DNA from: Balneolaceae bacterium
GTDB lineage: Bacteria > Bacteroidota > Rhodothermia > Balneolales > Balneolaceae
Direction of reading: 5' to 3'
Assembly: GCA_018401935.1 (NCBI GenBank)
Contig: JAGYJQ010000013.1
Coordinates: 1 to 64,000, forward strand
Length of the DNA stretch: 64,000 nucleotides
Both the position numbers and the translations under genes were made by a program. Shown piece after piece: positions 26,467 through 35,346 of this stretch (position 1 is the first letter of the stretch; the number at the start of each line of letters is the position of its first letter). Under the pieces are notes generated by a model, which was not told the origin of the DNA, made no database searches, and worked only from the letters and a program-made list of their open reading frames with translations.

Positions 26467-26756
26467 TTCTCATCCTCCTTTTTCTTAAACATCTCTAGCA
26501 TACGGTCGGTAACCATGAATCCGCCAACTACATTAATTGTAGCCAGGATGATAGCGGCAAAACCTATCCATTTTCCAAGTGGGTTACCTAAGCTACCAGC
26601 CACGATAAGGGCACCCACTATAGTAATTCCAGAAATAGCATTGGCACCGCTCATTAAGGGGGTGTGGAGGGTAGGTGGCACCTTGGCAATAAGCTCAAAA
26701 CCAATGAAGCTGGCCAAAGCAAAAATAAACAGTAATAGAGTTAGATCGACTTCCAT
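26463..26756 (-). CDS. pntAB: NAD(P) transhydrogenase subunit alpha, membrane part
   Basis: 97 residues with three hydrophobic helices, the membrane segment that in E. coli is fused to the C-terminus of PntA. FALASFIGFELIAKVPPTLH and TPLMSGANAISGI are diagnostic. A separate gene for this part is the usual alpha1/alpha2/beta arrangement of many bacteria. It overlaps pntB by 4 nt and begins 19 nt after pntAA. Confidence 0.95.
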   Translation of the reverse strand: MEVDLTLLLFIFALASFIGFELIAKVPPTLHTPLMSGANAISGITIVGALIVAGSLGNPLGKWIGFAAIILATINVVGGFMVTDRMLEMFKKKEDEK

Positions 26757-26775
26757 AGTTTGTAATTAGGGGTAA

Positions 26776-27903
26776 TTAATTAGTTTTAAGTAAGGGAGAG
26801 ACTACTTCTCCATCCTTAGTTATGGTGGTATTCAGGATGATTTCGTCGTCCATATCGAAATCTAACTCACCTTCTTTAATCAACAATTTGAGTAATGCCA
26901 GCATGTTTTTTGCATAAAGTAGACTCGCATGAGATGAAAGCTGACTAGGTATGTTGATCGGTCCTACTATTTTAACGCCATGCTTAATGACTGTTTTACC
27001 CGCTTCGGTAAGGGCACAGTTTCCGCCGTTTTCAGCAGCTAAATCGATAATTACGGAGCCAGCCTGCATATCGGCGACCATTTCTTCGGTAACCAATAAA
27101 GGTGCAGGTTTACCTGGGATTAGTGCCGTTGTAATGACCACATCAGATTTTTTCACGTGCTCATGCATAACTTGACGTTGGCGCTCTTGGGCATCGTTTG
27201 ATAATTCTTTAGCGTACCCACCCTTGGTTTCTGTATTATCTTCTTCTAAGGGTACTTCCACAAAACTAGCCCCCAAACTTTCGACCTGTTCTTTTACCGC
27301 TGGTCTAACATCGTAGGCTTCTACAACCGCACCTAACTTTCGGCAGGTTGCAATTGCTTGTAATCCAGCTACACCCGCACCCATGATAAGGGCTTTAGAC
27401 GGTGGGATAGTACCTGCGGCGGTCATCATCATAGGGAAATACTTGTCCAACTCAGAGGCGGCCATTAATGCTGCTTTATAGCCCGCAATTGAACTCATAG
27501 ACGATAGGGCATCCATGTTCTGAGCTCTTGAAATTCTAGGAATTGCGTCCATACCAAGGGCAGTAATGCCCAAACTTTTTAGTTTTTCTACTAACTCTGG
27601 ATGTTGAAGCGCCCACAGAAAACATATAAGAGTGCTGCCTTTTTTCATAAGGCCAAGATCATCCTCGGAAGGGGTCTGAACAGCCAAAACTAAATCGGCT
27701 TGTGAAAAAATTTCACTTCGATTCGTAGCTATAGTTGCTCCTGCATCTGTATAATCCTGATCCAAAAAATTAGAGGCATCACCGGCTCCTTTTTCAATAA
27801 AAACCTGATGCTCATCCTTGATCAACTGACTAACGGCTGCTGGAGATAACGCTACTCTATTTTCATGAGCAGCTGTTTCTTTAGGTACTGCAATTTGCAA
27901 CAT
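26776..27903 (-). CDS. pntAA: NAD(P) transhydrogenase subunit alpha, NAD-binding part
   Basis: 375 residues. The soluble NAD(H)-binding domain I is clear: MLQIAVPKETAAHENRVALS at the N-terminus, then KALIMGAGVAGLQAIATCRK and VEAYDVRPAVKEQVESLGA in the alanine-dehydrogenase-like Rossmann fold, and SVIIDLAAENGGNCALTE. First gene of the pntAA-pntAB-pntB-fkbp unit. The 288-bp gap upstream (27904-28191) separates it from a divergent lipoprotein gene and shows no other feature. Confidence 0.95.
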   Translation of the reverse strand: MLQIAVPKETAAHENRVALSPAAVSQLIKDEHQVFIEKGAGDASNFLDQDYTDAGATIATNRSEIFSQADLVLAVQTPSEDDLGLMKKGSTLICFLWALQHPELVEKLKSLGITALGMDAIPRISRAQNMDALSSMSSIAGYKAALMAASELDKYFPMMMTAAGTIPPSKALIMGAGVAGLQAIATCRKLGAVVEAYDVRPAVKEQVESLGASFVEVPLEEDNTETKGGYAKELSNDAQERQRQVMHEHVKKSDVVITTALIPGKPAPLLVTEEMVADMQAGSVIIDLAAENGGNCALTEAGKTVIKHGVKIVGPINIPSQLSSHASLLYAKNMLALLKLLIKEGELDFDMDDEIILNTTITKDGEVVSPLLKTN

Positions 27904-28191
27904 AGTTCTCCGTATTTATTTACGTTAACAACATAATGAAATGCAACGTTTGGACAAACTAAGGTGGGAGCGCTTTTTTAGCATGTTTTTTGACTTACCA
28001 AAATTTTGGTCAAGCTTTCAGCGCATAATCTACTTAAGGTGGGGAAAATCTTCTGGCTACCGGAGTAATAAATTTGAAAATAGCCAATGCTAACCCTATT
28101 ATTGTAACAACGTTATAAAGTTAGGGATGGCATGGTACGATAAGACGAAGTAGGAATCCTTAAAAACAGTAGAAGAATACAAGCTGAACGC

Positions 28192-29016
28192 ATGAAATTT
28201 TTGAAGGCACATTGTTTATCCAGTTTTTGCTTAGTAACAACGCTTGCTGTGTTGTTGAGTTGCGATGCTATTGACGTTACAGACCCCAATTTTAACGATC
28301 AAAACATCGGAGTTTGGGAAGATTGGACTGGTGGTAACGACTACACCTACATTGAAATAACGAGTTCAGAGGTCACCTTCTATTATTACAATGGGGTGTA
28401 CCGATGTAGTGACATCAAGCGCTATTCTATCCAGGATATTCAAGCGAATGGAGTATATACCCTTCTTTCGGTCAATCAAAATACTGGAAATGAGCCTATC
28501 ACTATGGGATTCTCTAGAAATGATCGTTGGCTACATGTACGAGATTTGAGCCTGAGCGAATCAACAGTCGACTTGGAGGGGGACAGTTCAGAAGTAGATA
28601 ATGAGGTTGAGACTCAAATATTTAACGCCAGTGTAAAAAATATTGATGAATTAGAGGCTCCATGTGGTACGTATCCATTTATGGGGGTATGGGAGCAAAA
28701 GTTAAGTGAAGAGGTAACTGGTTATTTACACATCACCGAAGTAATGATTGAAGTAATAGCCTACTTAGTGCCTCAGAGTTGCTACAATGTGGTTAGGCTA
28801 GATATCGAGTCGATTACGGAAGTACAGCAAGCGTATGAGTTGGTGGTTCAAGAAGCAGGGGATACAACAGGGGAAACAATTGAACAATTAGAATTTTTTG
28901 TATTCCCTGACTATTTGTTGCTTAAGCGAATTGAAAATGGATTTGCTGTTACCGAGACATATACCCCATCGAATTTAGATGTTTCTGGCGATCTGAGCTC
29001 CTGTTCAAACCGCTAG
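28192..29016 (+). CDS. Unknown lipoprotein with two similar lipocalin-like halves
   Basis: 274 residues. A signal peptide ends in AVLLSC, a lipobox, so an envelope lipoprotein is expected. I do not recognise a family. Two segments look related: GVWEDWTGGNDYTYIEITSS with a later YRCSDIKRYSIQDI, and GVWEQKLSEEVTGYLHITEV with a later SCYNVVRLDIESI. Each begins with GVWE, continues with a strand reading Y-x-I-T, has one Cys about 30 residues on, and ends in strands with LL.V/Q and a final LH/LLK strand. This suggests duplicated small beta-barrel domains, as in lipocalin-like lipoproteins of Bacteroidota. The 3' end with its stop codon is duplicated directly downstream. Function unknown. Confidence 0.7.
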   Translation: MKFLKAHCLSSFCLVTTLAVLLSCDAIDVTDPNFNDQNIGVWEDWTGGNDYTYIEITSSEVTFYYYNGVYRCSDIKRYSIQDIQANGVYTLLSVNQNTGNEPITMGFSRNDRWLHVRDLSLSESTVDLEGDSSEVDNEVETQIFNASVKNIDELEAPCGTYPFMGVWEQKLSEEVTGYLHITEVMIEVIAYLVPQSCYNVVRLDIESITEVQQAYELVVQEAGDTTGETIEQLEFFVFPDYLLLKRIENGFAVTETYTPSNLDVSGDLSSCSNR

Positions 29017-29060
29017 ACCTGAGCTCCTGTTCAAACCGCTAGACCTGAGCTCCTATCATG
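28993..29060 (+). repeat. 26-nt repeat duplicating the lipoprotein gene's end and stop codon
   Basis: Copies at 28993-29018 and 29019-29044, with a partial third from 29045. Each full copy starts CTGAGCTCCTG and contains the codons for SSCSNR-stop region of the upstream gene. The real stop (29014-29016) is in the first copy. Confidence 0.9.
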
Positions 29061-29126
29061 CCTGCCGATTGAGGATTCCTATCATGATCATAGACAGAAA
29101 GAACGGGCAGTTATTTCCAGAATTGG

Positions 29127-29134
29127 TATCTTTA
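29127..29134 (+). promoter_or_regulatory. Possible -7 box of trxB
   Basis: GGTATCTTTACA, with core TATCTTTA, ends 31 nt before the preferred trxB ATG at 29166, the same spacing as before gldC. Confidence 0.4.
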
Positions 29135-29165
29135 CACATCGAAAAATTTATAGTTGGAGAAAAAG

Positions 29166-30116
29166 ATGGAAGATATTGCAGGAAAGACATTCAAAGTTGT
29201 TGTGATGGGTAGCGGCCCGGCTGGGTTAACTGCCGCTTTATACGCCGCTCGTGCGGACCTAAGCCCTATTGTGTTTGAAGGGCCTGAACCCGGTGGCCAA
29301 TTAATGACCACAACGGACGTTGAAAATTTCCCTGGCTACCCTAACGGGGTAATGGGACCACAGATGATGCAAGACTTCCGCGAACAAGCTACCAAATTTG
29401 GGGCCGATTGCCGCTATGGTTTTGTTACCGACATAGACTTTAGTGAACAACCGTACACACTCACTATCGATGAAAAAGTGCAGATTAAGACGCATGCACT
29501 CATCATCTCAACCGGTGCTTCAGCGATGTGGTTGGGCATAGAAAGTGAAACTAAATTGCGAGGAAAAGGGGTATCAGCTTGCGCTACCTGTGATGGTGCT
29601 TTTTTCCGAAACGAACATGTGGCTATTGTAGGAGGTGGAGACACTGCGATGGAAGAAGCCACCTTTTTAACTAAATTTGCCAGCAAAGTAACCGTTGTAC
29701 ACCGGCGCGACGAACTCCGTGCTTCAAAGGCTATGCAGGCCCGGGCATTCGCCAACGAAAAAATTGAGTTCATGTGGGATAGCGAAGTAGTAGAGGTTCT
29801 AGGCGATCAGGTGGTTCAAGGTATTCAGGTCAAAAATCGAAACACCGGTGAGGTAACAACCTTAGACGATGTAACAGGATTATTTGTAGCCATTGGTCAC
29901 CGCCCAAATACCGAGCTCTTCAGGGGAGTATTAACCATGGATGATGTAGGTTATATTCAGACCAAAGCCCAGACCACCAAAACCGATTTACCTGGTATAT
30001 TTGCCTGTGGAGATGCAATGGATGCGGTGTACCGTCAAGCCGTAACAGCGGCTGGAACAGGATGTAAAGCTGCATTAGACGCCGAACATTATCTGAGCGA
30101 TAAGGGAATGGCTTAA
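29166..30116 (+). CDS. trxB: Thioredoxin-disulfide reductase
   Basis: 316 residues from ATG 29166. A TTG at 29154 would add four residues, but GGAG (29156-29159) lies 6 nt before the ATG and reads as its ribosome-binding site. FAD motif VVMGSGPAGLTAALYAARAD, redox-active CATCDGAFF, NADPH-binding IVGGGDTAMEEATFL with VVHRRDELRASK, and the C-terminal GIFACGDAMDAVYRQAVTAA are all present. It reduces thioredoxin with NADPH; the pnt operon nearby could supply NADPH but is not co-transcribed. Confidence 0.96.
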   Translation: MEDIAGKTFKVVVMGSGPAGLTAALYAARADLSPIVFEGPEPGGQLMTTTDVENFPGYPNGVMGPQMMQDFREQATKFGADCRYGFVTDIDFSEQPYTLTIDEKVQIKTHALIISTGASAMWLGIESETKLRGKGVSACATCDGAFFRNEHVAIVGGGDTAMEEATFLTKFASKVTVVHRRDELRASKAMQARAFANEKIEFMWDSEVVEVLGDQVVQGIQVKNRNTGEVTTLDDVTGLFVAIGHRPNTELFRGVLTMDDVGYIQTKAQTTKTDLPGIFACGDAMDAVYRQAVTAAGTGCKAALDAEHYLSDKGMA

Positions 30117-30149
30117 CCGTGAGGTGACCACTAGCGGGCCTTCGAACGG

Positions 30150-30626
30150 TTATTTCCCTACCGTCTTTTCAGAATCCCTCCGGGTTGATGTTGTTTTCTG
30201 CCCTTTTTTTGATGACTTTGAAGCTTTAGTAGGGTTAGCTATATCTTCTTCTTCATCCAGTATTTCAATTATTTCTGCTTCGTCACTGTTTTTGGTGTCC
30301 TGCTTAGCTTCTTCACTAGTTCCATGCACTTCTGGTTCGTTTTCATCGGTGGACACTTCCTTTTCGACAAGGATTTGATAGTCATTCAAAAACATGGCAA
30401 ACATTCCAATAGCTGAAACCACAGGAGCCATGGCACCCACCAAAGCTGCTCCGCCTACTCCGAAGGCAAGTTGTGTTTGAAAAACCACTTCTCCCTCCTT
30501 GTTTTTGATAATTAACCGACGAGCGGAACCTTCTTCAATGAGATTGCGAATGCCATTCAAAACTTCTTTAACGCCGCCTTGAATTTCTTCATAAATGCGT
30601 TTGGCTTCTTGCTTGGTGTCTTTCAT
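30150..30626 (-). CDS. DUF4342-like small protein
   Basis: 158 residues. The central part, GVKEVLNGIRNLIEEGSARR then LIIKNKEGEVVFQTQL and a glycine/alanine-rich hydrophobic stretch (GVGGAALVGAMAPVVSAIGM), matches the DUF4342 domain of unknown function. The C-terminal 60 residues are acidic (VSTDENEPEV, IIEILDEEED) and end in a Lys/Ser/Thr-rich tail. Probably membrane-associated through the hydrophobic stretch. It converges on trxB with 33 bp between stops. Function unknown. Confidence 0.75.
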   Translation of the reverse strand: MKDTKQEAKRIYEEIQGGVKEVLNGIRNLIEEGSARRLIIKNKEGEVVFQTQLAFGVGGAALVGAMAPVVSAIGMFAMFLNDYQILVEKEVSTDENEPEVHGTSEEAKQDTKNSDEAEIIEILDEEEDIANPTKASKSSKKGQKTTSTRRDSEKTVGK

Positions 30627-30896
30627 GGTCGTAGTACTAAATGTTATATGTGAGGTAGCTTAGTGACATTTAAAAAAATATGGACACTGTTTTTTTTGAA
30701 ACGAGTGTAAGGATGATGGGGAGGTTGACTCTTAACTATGTAGTAGTGTTAATAATGTACCGCTTTTAAAGGCCAAGGTCGTATGAAGTTCTTGTTATAC
30801 TTTGGCCCAACCAGCTTACTGAAACTAGGGTACACTTACATGATTACGATTTAAAAACTAAAGTTACTATGATTAAGAACATCGTACTCACATCAT

Positions 30897-32546
30897 ATGA
30901 ATTCTACGATCCAAACTAAAAAAAGTTCCAGTCTATCCGTTACTGTTGTTAGGAATCAATCACCCGATATTCAGCCTTTAAGTACCCAAGGTTCTAGTGG
31001 CTCAAAATCCACGATCTCTGTTATTTATGCGGCGGCCGTGTTAGGTATGGAAGCAGAGATTGTTCAAGTCGAAACTCATTTAACTTCGGGTATGGTGCGA
31101 TTTTTTTTGGTAGGCTTGCCTTCTAGAGCAGTGGCTGAATCCAGAGATCGAGTCGAAGCAGCTATAAAAAGTACGGGTTATGCTTATCCCTTAGGCCGTA
31201 TAACCGTCAATTTGGCCCCAGCAAATGTATACAAGGAAAGCAATGGCTATGATTTACCTATTGCCATTGGACTGCTTGCTATGTCCAAACAGATATCATC
31301 GGAAAAACTTACTTCCTCCTTGATGATGGCAGAATTATCGTTGGATGGACGATTGCGACCCGTTCATGGCGTACTTGCAATGGCTTTTGAAGCTAAAAAA
31401 GCGGGTTTATCCTTTTTAGTCGTTGCTCGTGAAAATGCTCATGAGGCAGCTTTGGTTCCTGGTATTCAAGTGGCTGCCTTTGGGCATCTTTCGGAGCTTA
31501 TTTTATGGTTGAACGGGATAAAAGAGTTAGACCAAAACACTGGATTTGGTGAGCATCCTGGCAGGCAGAGCAGAGAGGATTCCCTTGATTTTTCACAAGT
31601 CAAAGGCCATAGTTTAGCGAAAAGAGGACTTGAAATTTCTGCGGCAGGAGGACATAACGTGGTATTAATTGGTCCCCCAGGCTCTGGGAAAACGATGATG
31701 GCAAGGCGTTTTTATAGTATTTTACCTCCTTTGACCAAGCAAGAAGCGCTAGAGGTATTACGTGTTCAATCAGCAGCTGCCTTATTGCGTGCCGAGCAGA
31801 TACTCAACGTGGATAGGCCACTACGTTCACCGCATCACTCGGCCTCGCGTAGCCAATTACTTGGAGGGGGTAGATTACTTAGGCCAGGTGAATTGTCACT
31901 AGCGCATAATGGAATATTACTTTTAGATGAATGGCCAGAGTTCTCGAAGAACGTATTGGAATCCTTGCGGAGACCTTTGGAAGAAGGATTTGTAGATCTT
32001 AGCTGGGGGAATCGAACCATGCGATATCCCTCAAAAATCACTTTGTTGGCAACCATGAATCCGTCTGCGAAAGGAACATGGTATGATCCAGCTAGAGTGG
32101 AGAGTCCTAGCTTGCATGAAATGAAGCGATATGTCTCCAGAATTAGTGGTCCGCTTTGGGATCGAATAGAGCTGCAAATAGAGGTCTCTTCTCAAGAACT
32201 GAGTTTTTGGAATGGTACAACACAGGAAAGTAGTGAAGATATAGCGGGAAGGGTGGCAGAAGCTCGAAATCGAATGACTCATCGTTTTGCTCATCGTCCT
32301 TTGATCCACACGAATGCGCAAATGGATGCTAGCGAATTAGACCGAAGTTGTACCATATCGAGTGGTGGAGAACAATTAATGAAGCATGCCGTTGAAAAAC
32401 TCTCACTAAGTACTAGGGCCTATGTACAAATCTTAAGAGTTTCAAGAACCATTGCAGACTTGGAGGGTGCGCCACAGGTTTCCGCACATCATTTAGCCGA
32501 AGCCATTCAGTTTAGAAGCTTAGATCGGTTAAAAGGGGTTTTGTAG
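30897..32546 (+). CDS. YifB/ComM-family Mg-chelatase-like AAA+ ATPase
   Basis: 549 residues. After a 40-residue Ser/Gln-rich extension comes the ChlI-like Lon-fold domain: AAAVLGMEAEIVQVETHLTS, FFLVGLPSRAVAESRDRV and ITVNLAPANVYKESNGYDLP. The AAA+ domain has Walker A LIGPPGSGKTMMARRF, Walker B LLLDEWPEFSKNVLESL and sensor ATMNPSA, and the C-terminal Mg-chelatase helical domain ends with DLEGAPQVSAHHLAEAIQFR. ComM promotes branch migration during natural transformation; YifB homologues elsewhere are less well defined. The 270-bp gap upstream holds no other gene. Confidence 0.92.
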   Translation: MNSTIQTKKSSSLSVTVVRNQSPDIQPLSTQGSSGSKSTISVIYAAAVLGMEAEIVQVETHLTSGMVRFFLVGLPSRAVAESRDRVEAAIKSTGYAYPLGRITVNLAPANVYKESNGYDLPIAIGLLAMSKQISSEKLTSSLMMAELSLDGRLRPVHGVLAMAFEAKKAGLSFLVVARENAHEAALVPGIQVAAFGHLSELILWLNGIKELDQNTGFGEHPGRQSREDSLDFSQVKGHSLAKRGLEISAAGGHNVVLIGPPGSGKTMMARRFYSILPPLTKQEALEVLRVQSAAALLRAEQILNVDRPLRSPHHSASRSQLLGGGRLLRPGELSLAHNGILLLDEWPEFSKNVLESLRRPLEEGFVDLSWGNRTMRYPSKITLLATMNPSAKGTWYDPARVESPSLHEMKRYVSRISGPLWDRIELQIEVSSQELSFWNGTTQESSEDIAGRVAEARNRMTHRFAHRPLIHTNAQMDASELDRSCTISSGGEQLMKHAVEKLSLSTRAYVQILRVSRTIADLEGAPQVSAHHLAEAIQFRSLDRLKGVL

Positions 32547-32706
32547 TGGAAGATATTGAGTGTGAATATCAATAGATTTAGACCTAGTTAGGGTAAAGGA
32601 AGGTGTGGCAATGGTACTTTAGTAATTTAATCCCATGAGCCACTTCCAAGACCTAACAACATGTGTTGATTATTGAATCTTTTAGTCCATCTCGGGTACT
32701 CTTTTT

Positions 32707-35235
32707 TTGCCACTATTTGTTGATATTGCTTACGCTTCGGCACCACGCCAACTTTATACCTACCGGGTTCCGGATGAGTTGTGCGAACAAGTAACCATAG
32801 GTAAACGGGTGTGGGCACCTTTTCGAAATTACAATGCAATAGGGATGGTGGTGCGTATTCATGAGGAGGAACCATCTTTTGAACTCAAAGCAATTCGGAA
32901 GGTGCTAGACACCGAAGCTATTTTGGACGAATCCTTACTCAAGCTTACTGAATGGATGCATCGTTTTTACTATTGTAGTTGGGGAGAAGCTATTCAAGCG
33001 GTACTGCCTAGTGGGCTTAATATGGTGTCTAAGCAGTATGTTCGAGCAGTTTTCTCGTCGAATCCTAAAGCGGGTTTTGCAACAGAGGCTAAGACAGAGG
33101 CTAAGACAGAGGCTATTACTGGGCCCAAAACTGGGGCCAAGGTGAATTCTAAGGCCATCAGCGAACTCACCGAGAAAGAAAAAAAACTATGGGACTGGGT
33201 AGGGTCTTTAGCCGAAGAACCGACGGCAGAAGAGCTTCGAAAAAAAAGCAGAGCTCAGGGAGAGCTGGGTATTTTAAACAGCTTAATCAAAAAGGGGTGG
33301 TTAGAAATCTGGGAACAACCTGAGATTAAATCGAAGGAGGCCAAAGAAACCTGGTGGGATTGGAAAGATGAAGAGGCTAAGGTTAAGGCAGCAGCTTTTG
33401 TACCCTCCGAAAGAAAATATAAGTGGGAACGAGCGCTCATGACGGTACAAGAGCAAGAGTTGCCGGCTCGTCATCAAGACCTTAGAACACTGGAGTATGT
33501 CGGCGCATCGGAGCTTCGAACCTTAGCTGAAAAAGGATATCTAATCAAGTTTGAAAAAAGTCGTTTTGAAATGCAGGCGCAACAACTCTCCTATGACCCT
33601 TCGGCAATTAATGCACTTAACAAAGAACAGCGTATAGCAACCGATGCCATAGTGAAGCAGCTAGTGGACCAGAAGTACAGCCAGTTTTTGCTTTATGGCA
33701 TAACCGGCAGTGGGAAAACGGAGGTGTACATACATGCCATAAAAAAGGCTCAAGAATTAGGTAAGGGAGCCATTGTCCTGGTGCCAGAAATTGCGCTGAC
33801 ACCAGGTACTGTAGCCCGGTTTTATAAAATTTTTGGGGAAGATATTGCTGTTTTTCATAGCCAACTAAGTGCTTCTGAGCGTCTATCTGCATGGAATGCA
33901 CTTAAAAATGGGCAAAAAAATATTGCTATTGGACCTCGATCAGCCCTGTTTGCCCCCATTCACCCCTTAGGGCTTATCATTATTGATGAAGAACACGACT
34001 CTTCCTACAAGCAAATGGATCCAGCACCCCGCTATCATGCTAGAGAAACGGCCATTATGCGAGCACATATTGAAGACGCCGTTGTGGTCATGGGTTCAGC
34101 TACACCTAGTTTACAAACGCTACACAGGGTCGCGAAAGATAAAGCAGCTATGCTTCGCTTAACCCAGCGACATGCTGAGGCCACCTTACCCGTAGTCCAA
34201 ATGTTGGATCTTAAACAATATAAATCTGCGATGAAAGGCCCTATGGCAGTGCCTACCTACTTAGCGGTCAAAGAAGCCCTTGAGCGAAAAGAGCAGGTCA
34301 TTTTACTCCTCAATAGGCGAGGGTTTGCCTCCTATCTTCAATGCGAGGACTGTGGACATATCCCTATGAGCCCAGACTGTTCAGTAAGTCTGACGCTGCA
34401 TAAGCGTAAGGGAATACTATTATGCCATTATTCCGGTTATGCACGACGGGTAGATACCCATTGCGAGGCCTGCGGATCTTCCAACTTAAGTGAATGTGGT
34501 TCAGGCACCCAACAGGCGGAGGAACACATTGAGACACTATTTCCTGAGGCTAGAGTTGCTCGGTTCGATCGTGATAGTACATCCAAAAAGGGGGCTCACG
34601 CTAGAATTTTAGAATCGTTTGGCCGGGGTCATGCCGATATTTTGGTAGGTACACAAATCGTTGCCAAAGGGTTGGACTTCCCCAACGTGACTCTTGTGGT
34701 GGTGCTGGATGCGGATACCGAACAAGCCTATCCCAGTTTTCAATCCTCAGAGAGGTTGTATCAGCTTCTCTCACAGGTTGCGGGTCGATCGGGTAGAGGG
34801 CAAAAACCAGGTAAGGTATTTATTCAAACTCGTCAACCTGAACAGCCTGCCTTGCATTTTGTGCCTAGTCACGATCATGAGGGTTTTGCTCGGCATGAAA
34901 TGGCCTTGCGAAAACCCTTGGATTATCCTCCATTTTCCAGACTTATAAAGTGTGTGCTAAAGGGATCCGATAACGAACGGGTTTCGGCTGCCTCTTTGGC
35001 TTTGTTTCAGGCATGGCAACAGGTAGTACCGCAATGGCCTGTATTAGGACCATCCCCGGCGCCTATTGAATGGATGCAAGGTCATTATTATTGGGAACTC
35101 ATGGTCAAAGTAGACCCAGAAAAAGGTGCTCACTATATGGAGGCTATGTTAGACCAAGTTCTCGAAGTCTACGAATTATCCTTTCCTGATCACCGTTCGG
35201 TTCGAGTGAATATCCATGTAGATGCGATACGATAG
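32707..35235 (+). CDS. priA: Primosomal replication restart helicase PriA, two zinc cysteines replaced
   Basis: 842 residues. The start is TTG at 32707; an in-frame stop lies just upstream and no ATG fits. Helicase motifs are QFLLYGITGSGKTEVYIHAI (Walker A), IIDEEHDSSYKQ (DEEH), MGSATPSL, and GTQIVAKGLDFPNVTLV with QVAGRSGRG. PriA reloads the replisome at stalled forks. The zinc domain keeps exact spacing but Ser replaces Cys at residues 555 and 576, while Cys546, 549, 558, 573, 586 and 589 remain. A Thr/Glu/Ala/Lys linker near residue 130 contains a 12-nt tandem array. Confidence 0.95.
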   Translation: MPLFVDIAYASAPRQLYTYRVPDELCEQVTIGKRVWAPFRNYNAIGMVVRIHEEEPSFELKAIRKVLDTEAILDESLLKLTEWMHRFYYCSWGEAIQAVLPSGLNMVSKQYVRAVFSSNPKAGFATEAKTEAKTEAITGPKTGAKVNSKAISELTEKEKKLWDWVGSLAEEPTAEELRKKSRAQGELGILNSLIKKGWLEIWEQPEIKSKEAKETWWDWKDEEAKVKAAAFVPSERKYKWERALMTVQEQELPARHQDLRTLEYVGASELRTLAEKGYLIKFEKSRFEMQAQQLSYDPSAINALNKEQRIATDAIVKQLVDQKYSQFLLYGITGSGKTEVYIHAIKKAQELGKGAIVLVPEIALTPGTVARFYKIFGEDIAVFHSQLSASERLSAWNALKNGQKNIAIGPRSALFAPIHPLGLIIIDEEHDSSYKQMDPAPRYHARETAIMRAHIEDAVVVMGSATPSLQTLHRVAKDKAAMLRLTQRHAEATLPVVQMLDLKQYKSAMKGPMAVPTYLAVKEALERKEQVILLLNRRGFASYLQCEDCGHIPMSPDCSVSLTLHKRKGILLCHYSGYARRVDTHCEACGSSNLSECGSGTQQAEEHIETLFPEARVARFDRDSTSKKGAHARILESFGRGHADILVGTQIVAKGLDFPNVTLVVVLDADTEQAYPSFQSSERLYQLLSQVAGRSGRGQKPGKVFIQTRQPEQPALHFVPSHDHEGFARHEMALRKPLDYPPFSRLIKCVLKGSDNERVSAASLALFQAWQQVVPQWPVLGPSPAPIEWMQGHYYWELMVKVDPEKGAHYMEAMLDQVLEVYELSFPDHRSVRVNIHVDAIR
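33082..33117 (+). repeat. Three 12-nt tandem repeats in priA
   Basis: ACAGAGGCTAAG occurs at 33082 and 33094, with a third copy ending in TT from 33106; encodes TEAK-TEAK-TEAI in a linker of PriA, in frame. Confidence 0.9.
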
Positions 35236-35346
35236 GCAGGATATAGGGTGTTATTCGTCCTATGCAATAAAGTTAAAAGGGTGTTACATTGCACTCTTTA
35301 TGCAACCGTGTTATACAACAGTGTAGATTAATTAAGTACATCAGGC

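Noticed and set aside
29154..29165. TTG at 29154 as start of trxB
   Set aside because: It lies on top of the GGAG that serves the ATG at 29166.
30114..30152. A 7-bp inverted repeat (TAACCGT / ACGGTTA) between trxB and the DUF4342 gene as a terminator
   Set aside because: The loop is about 25 nt and no T-run follows, so it is not a convincing hairpin.
30897..32546. Magnesium chelatase for (bacterio)chlorophyll synthesis
   Set aside because: The Lon-fold N-terminal domain and lack of BchD/BchH partners mark it as YifB/ComM.
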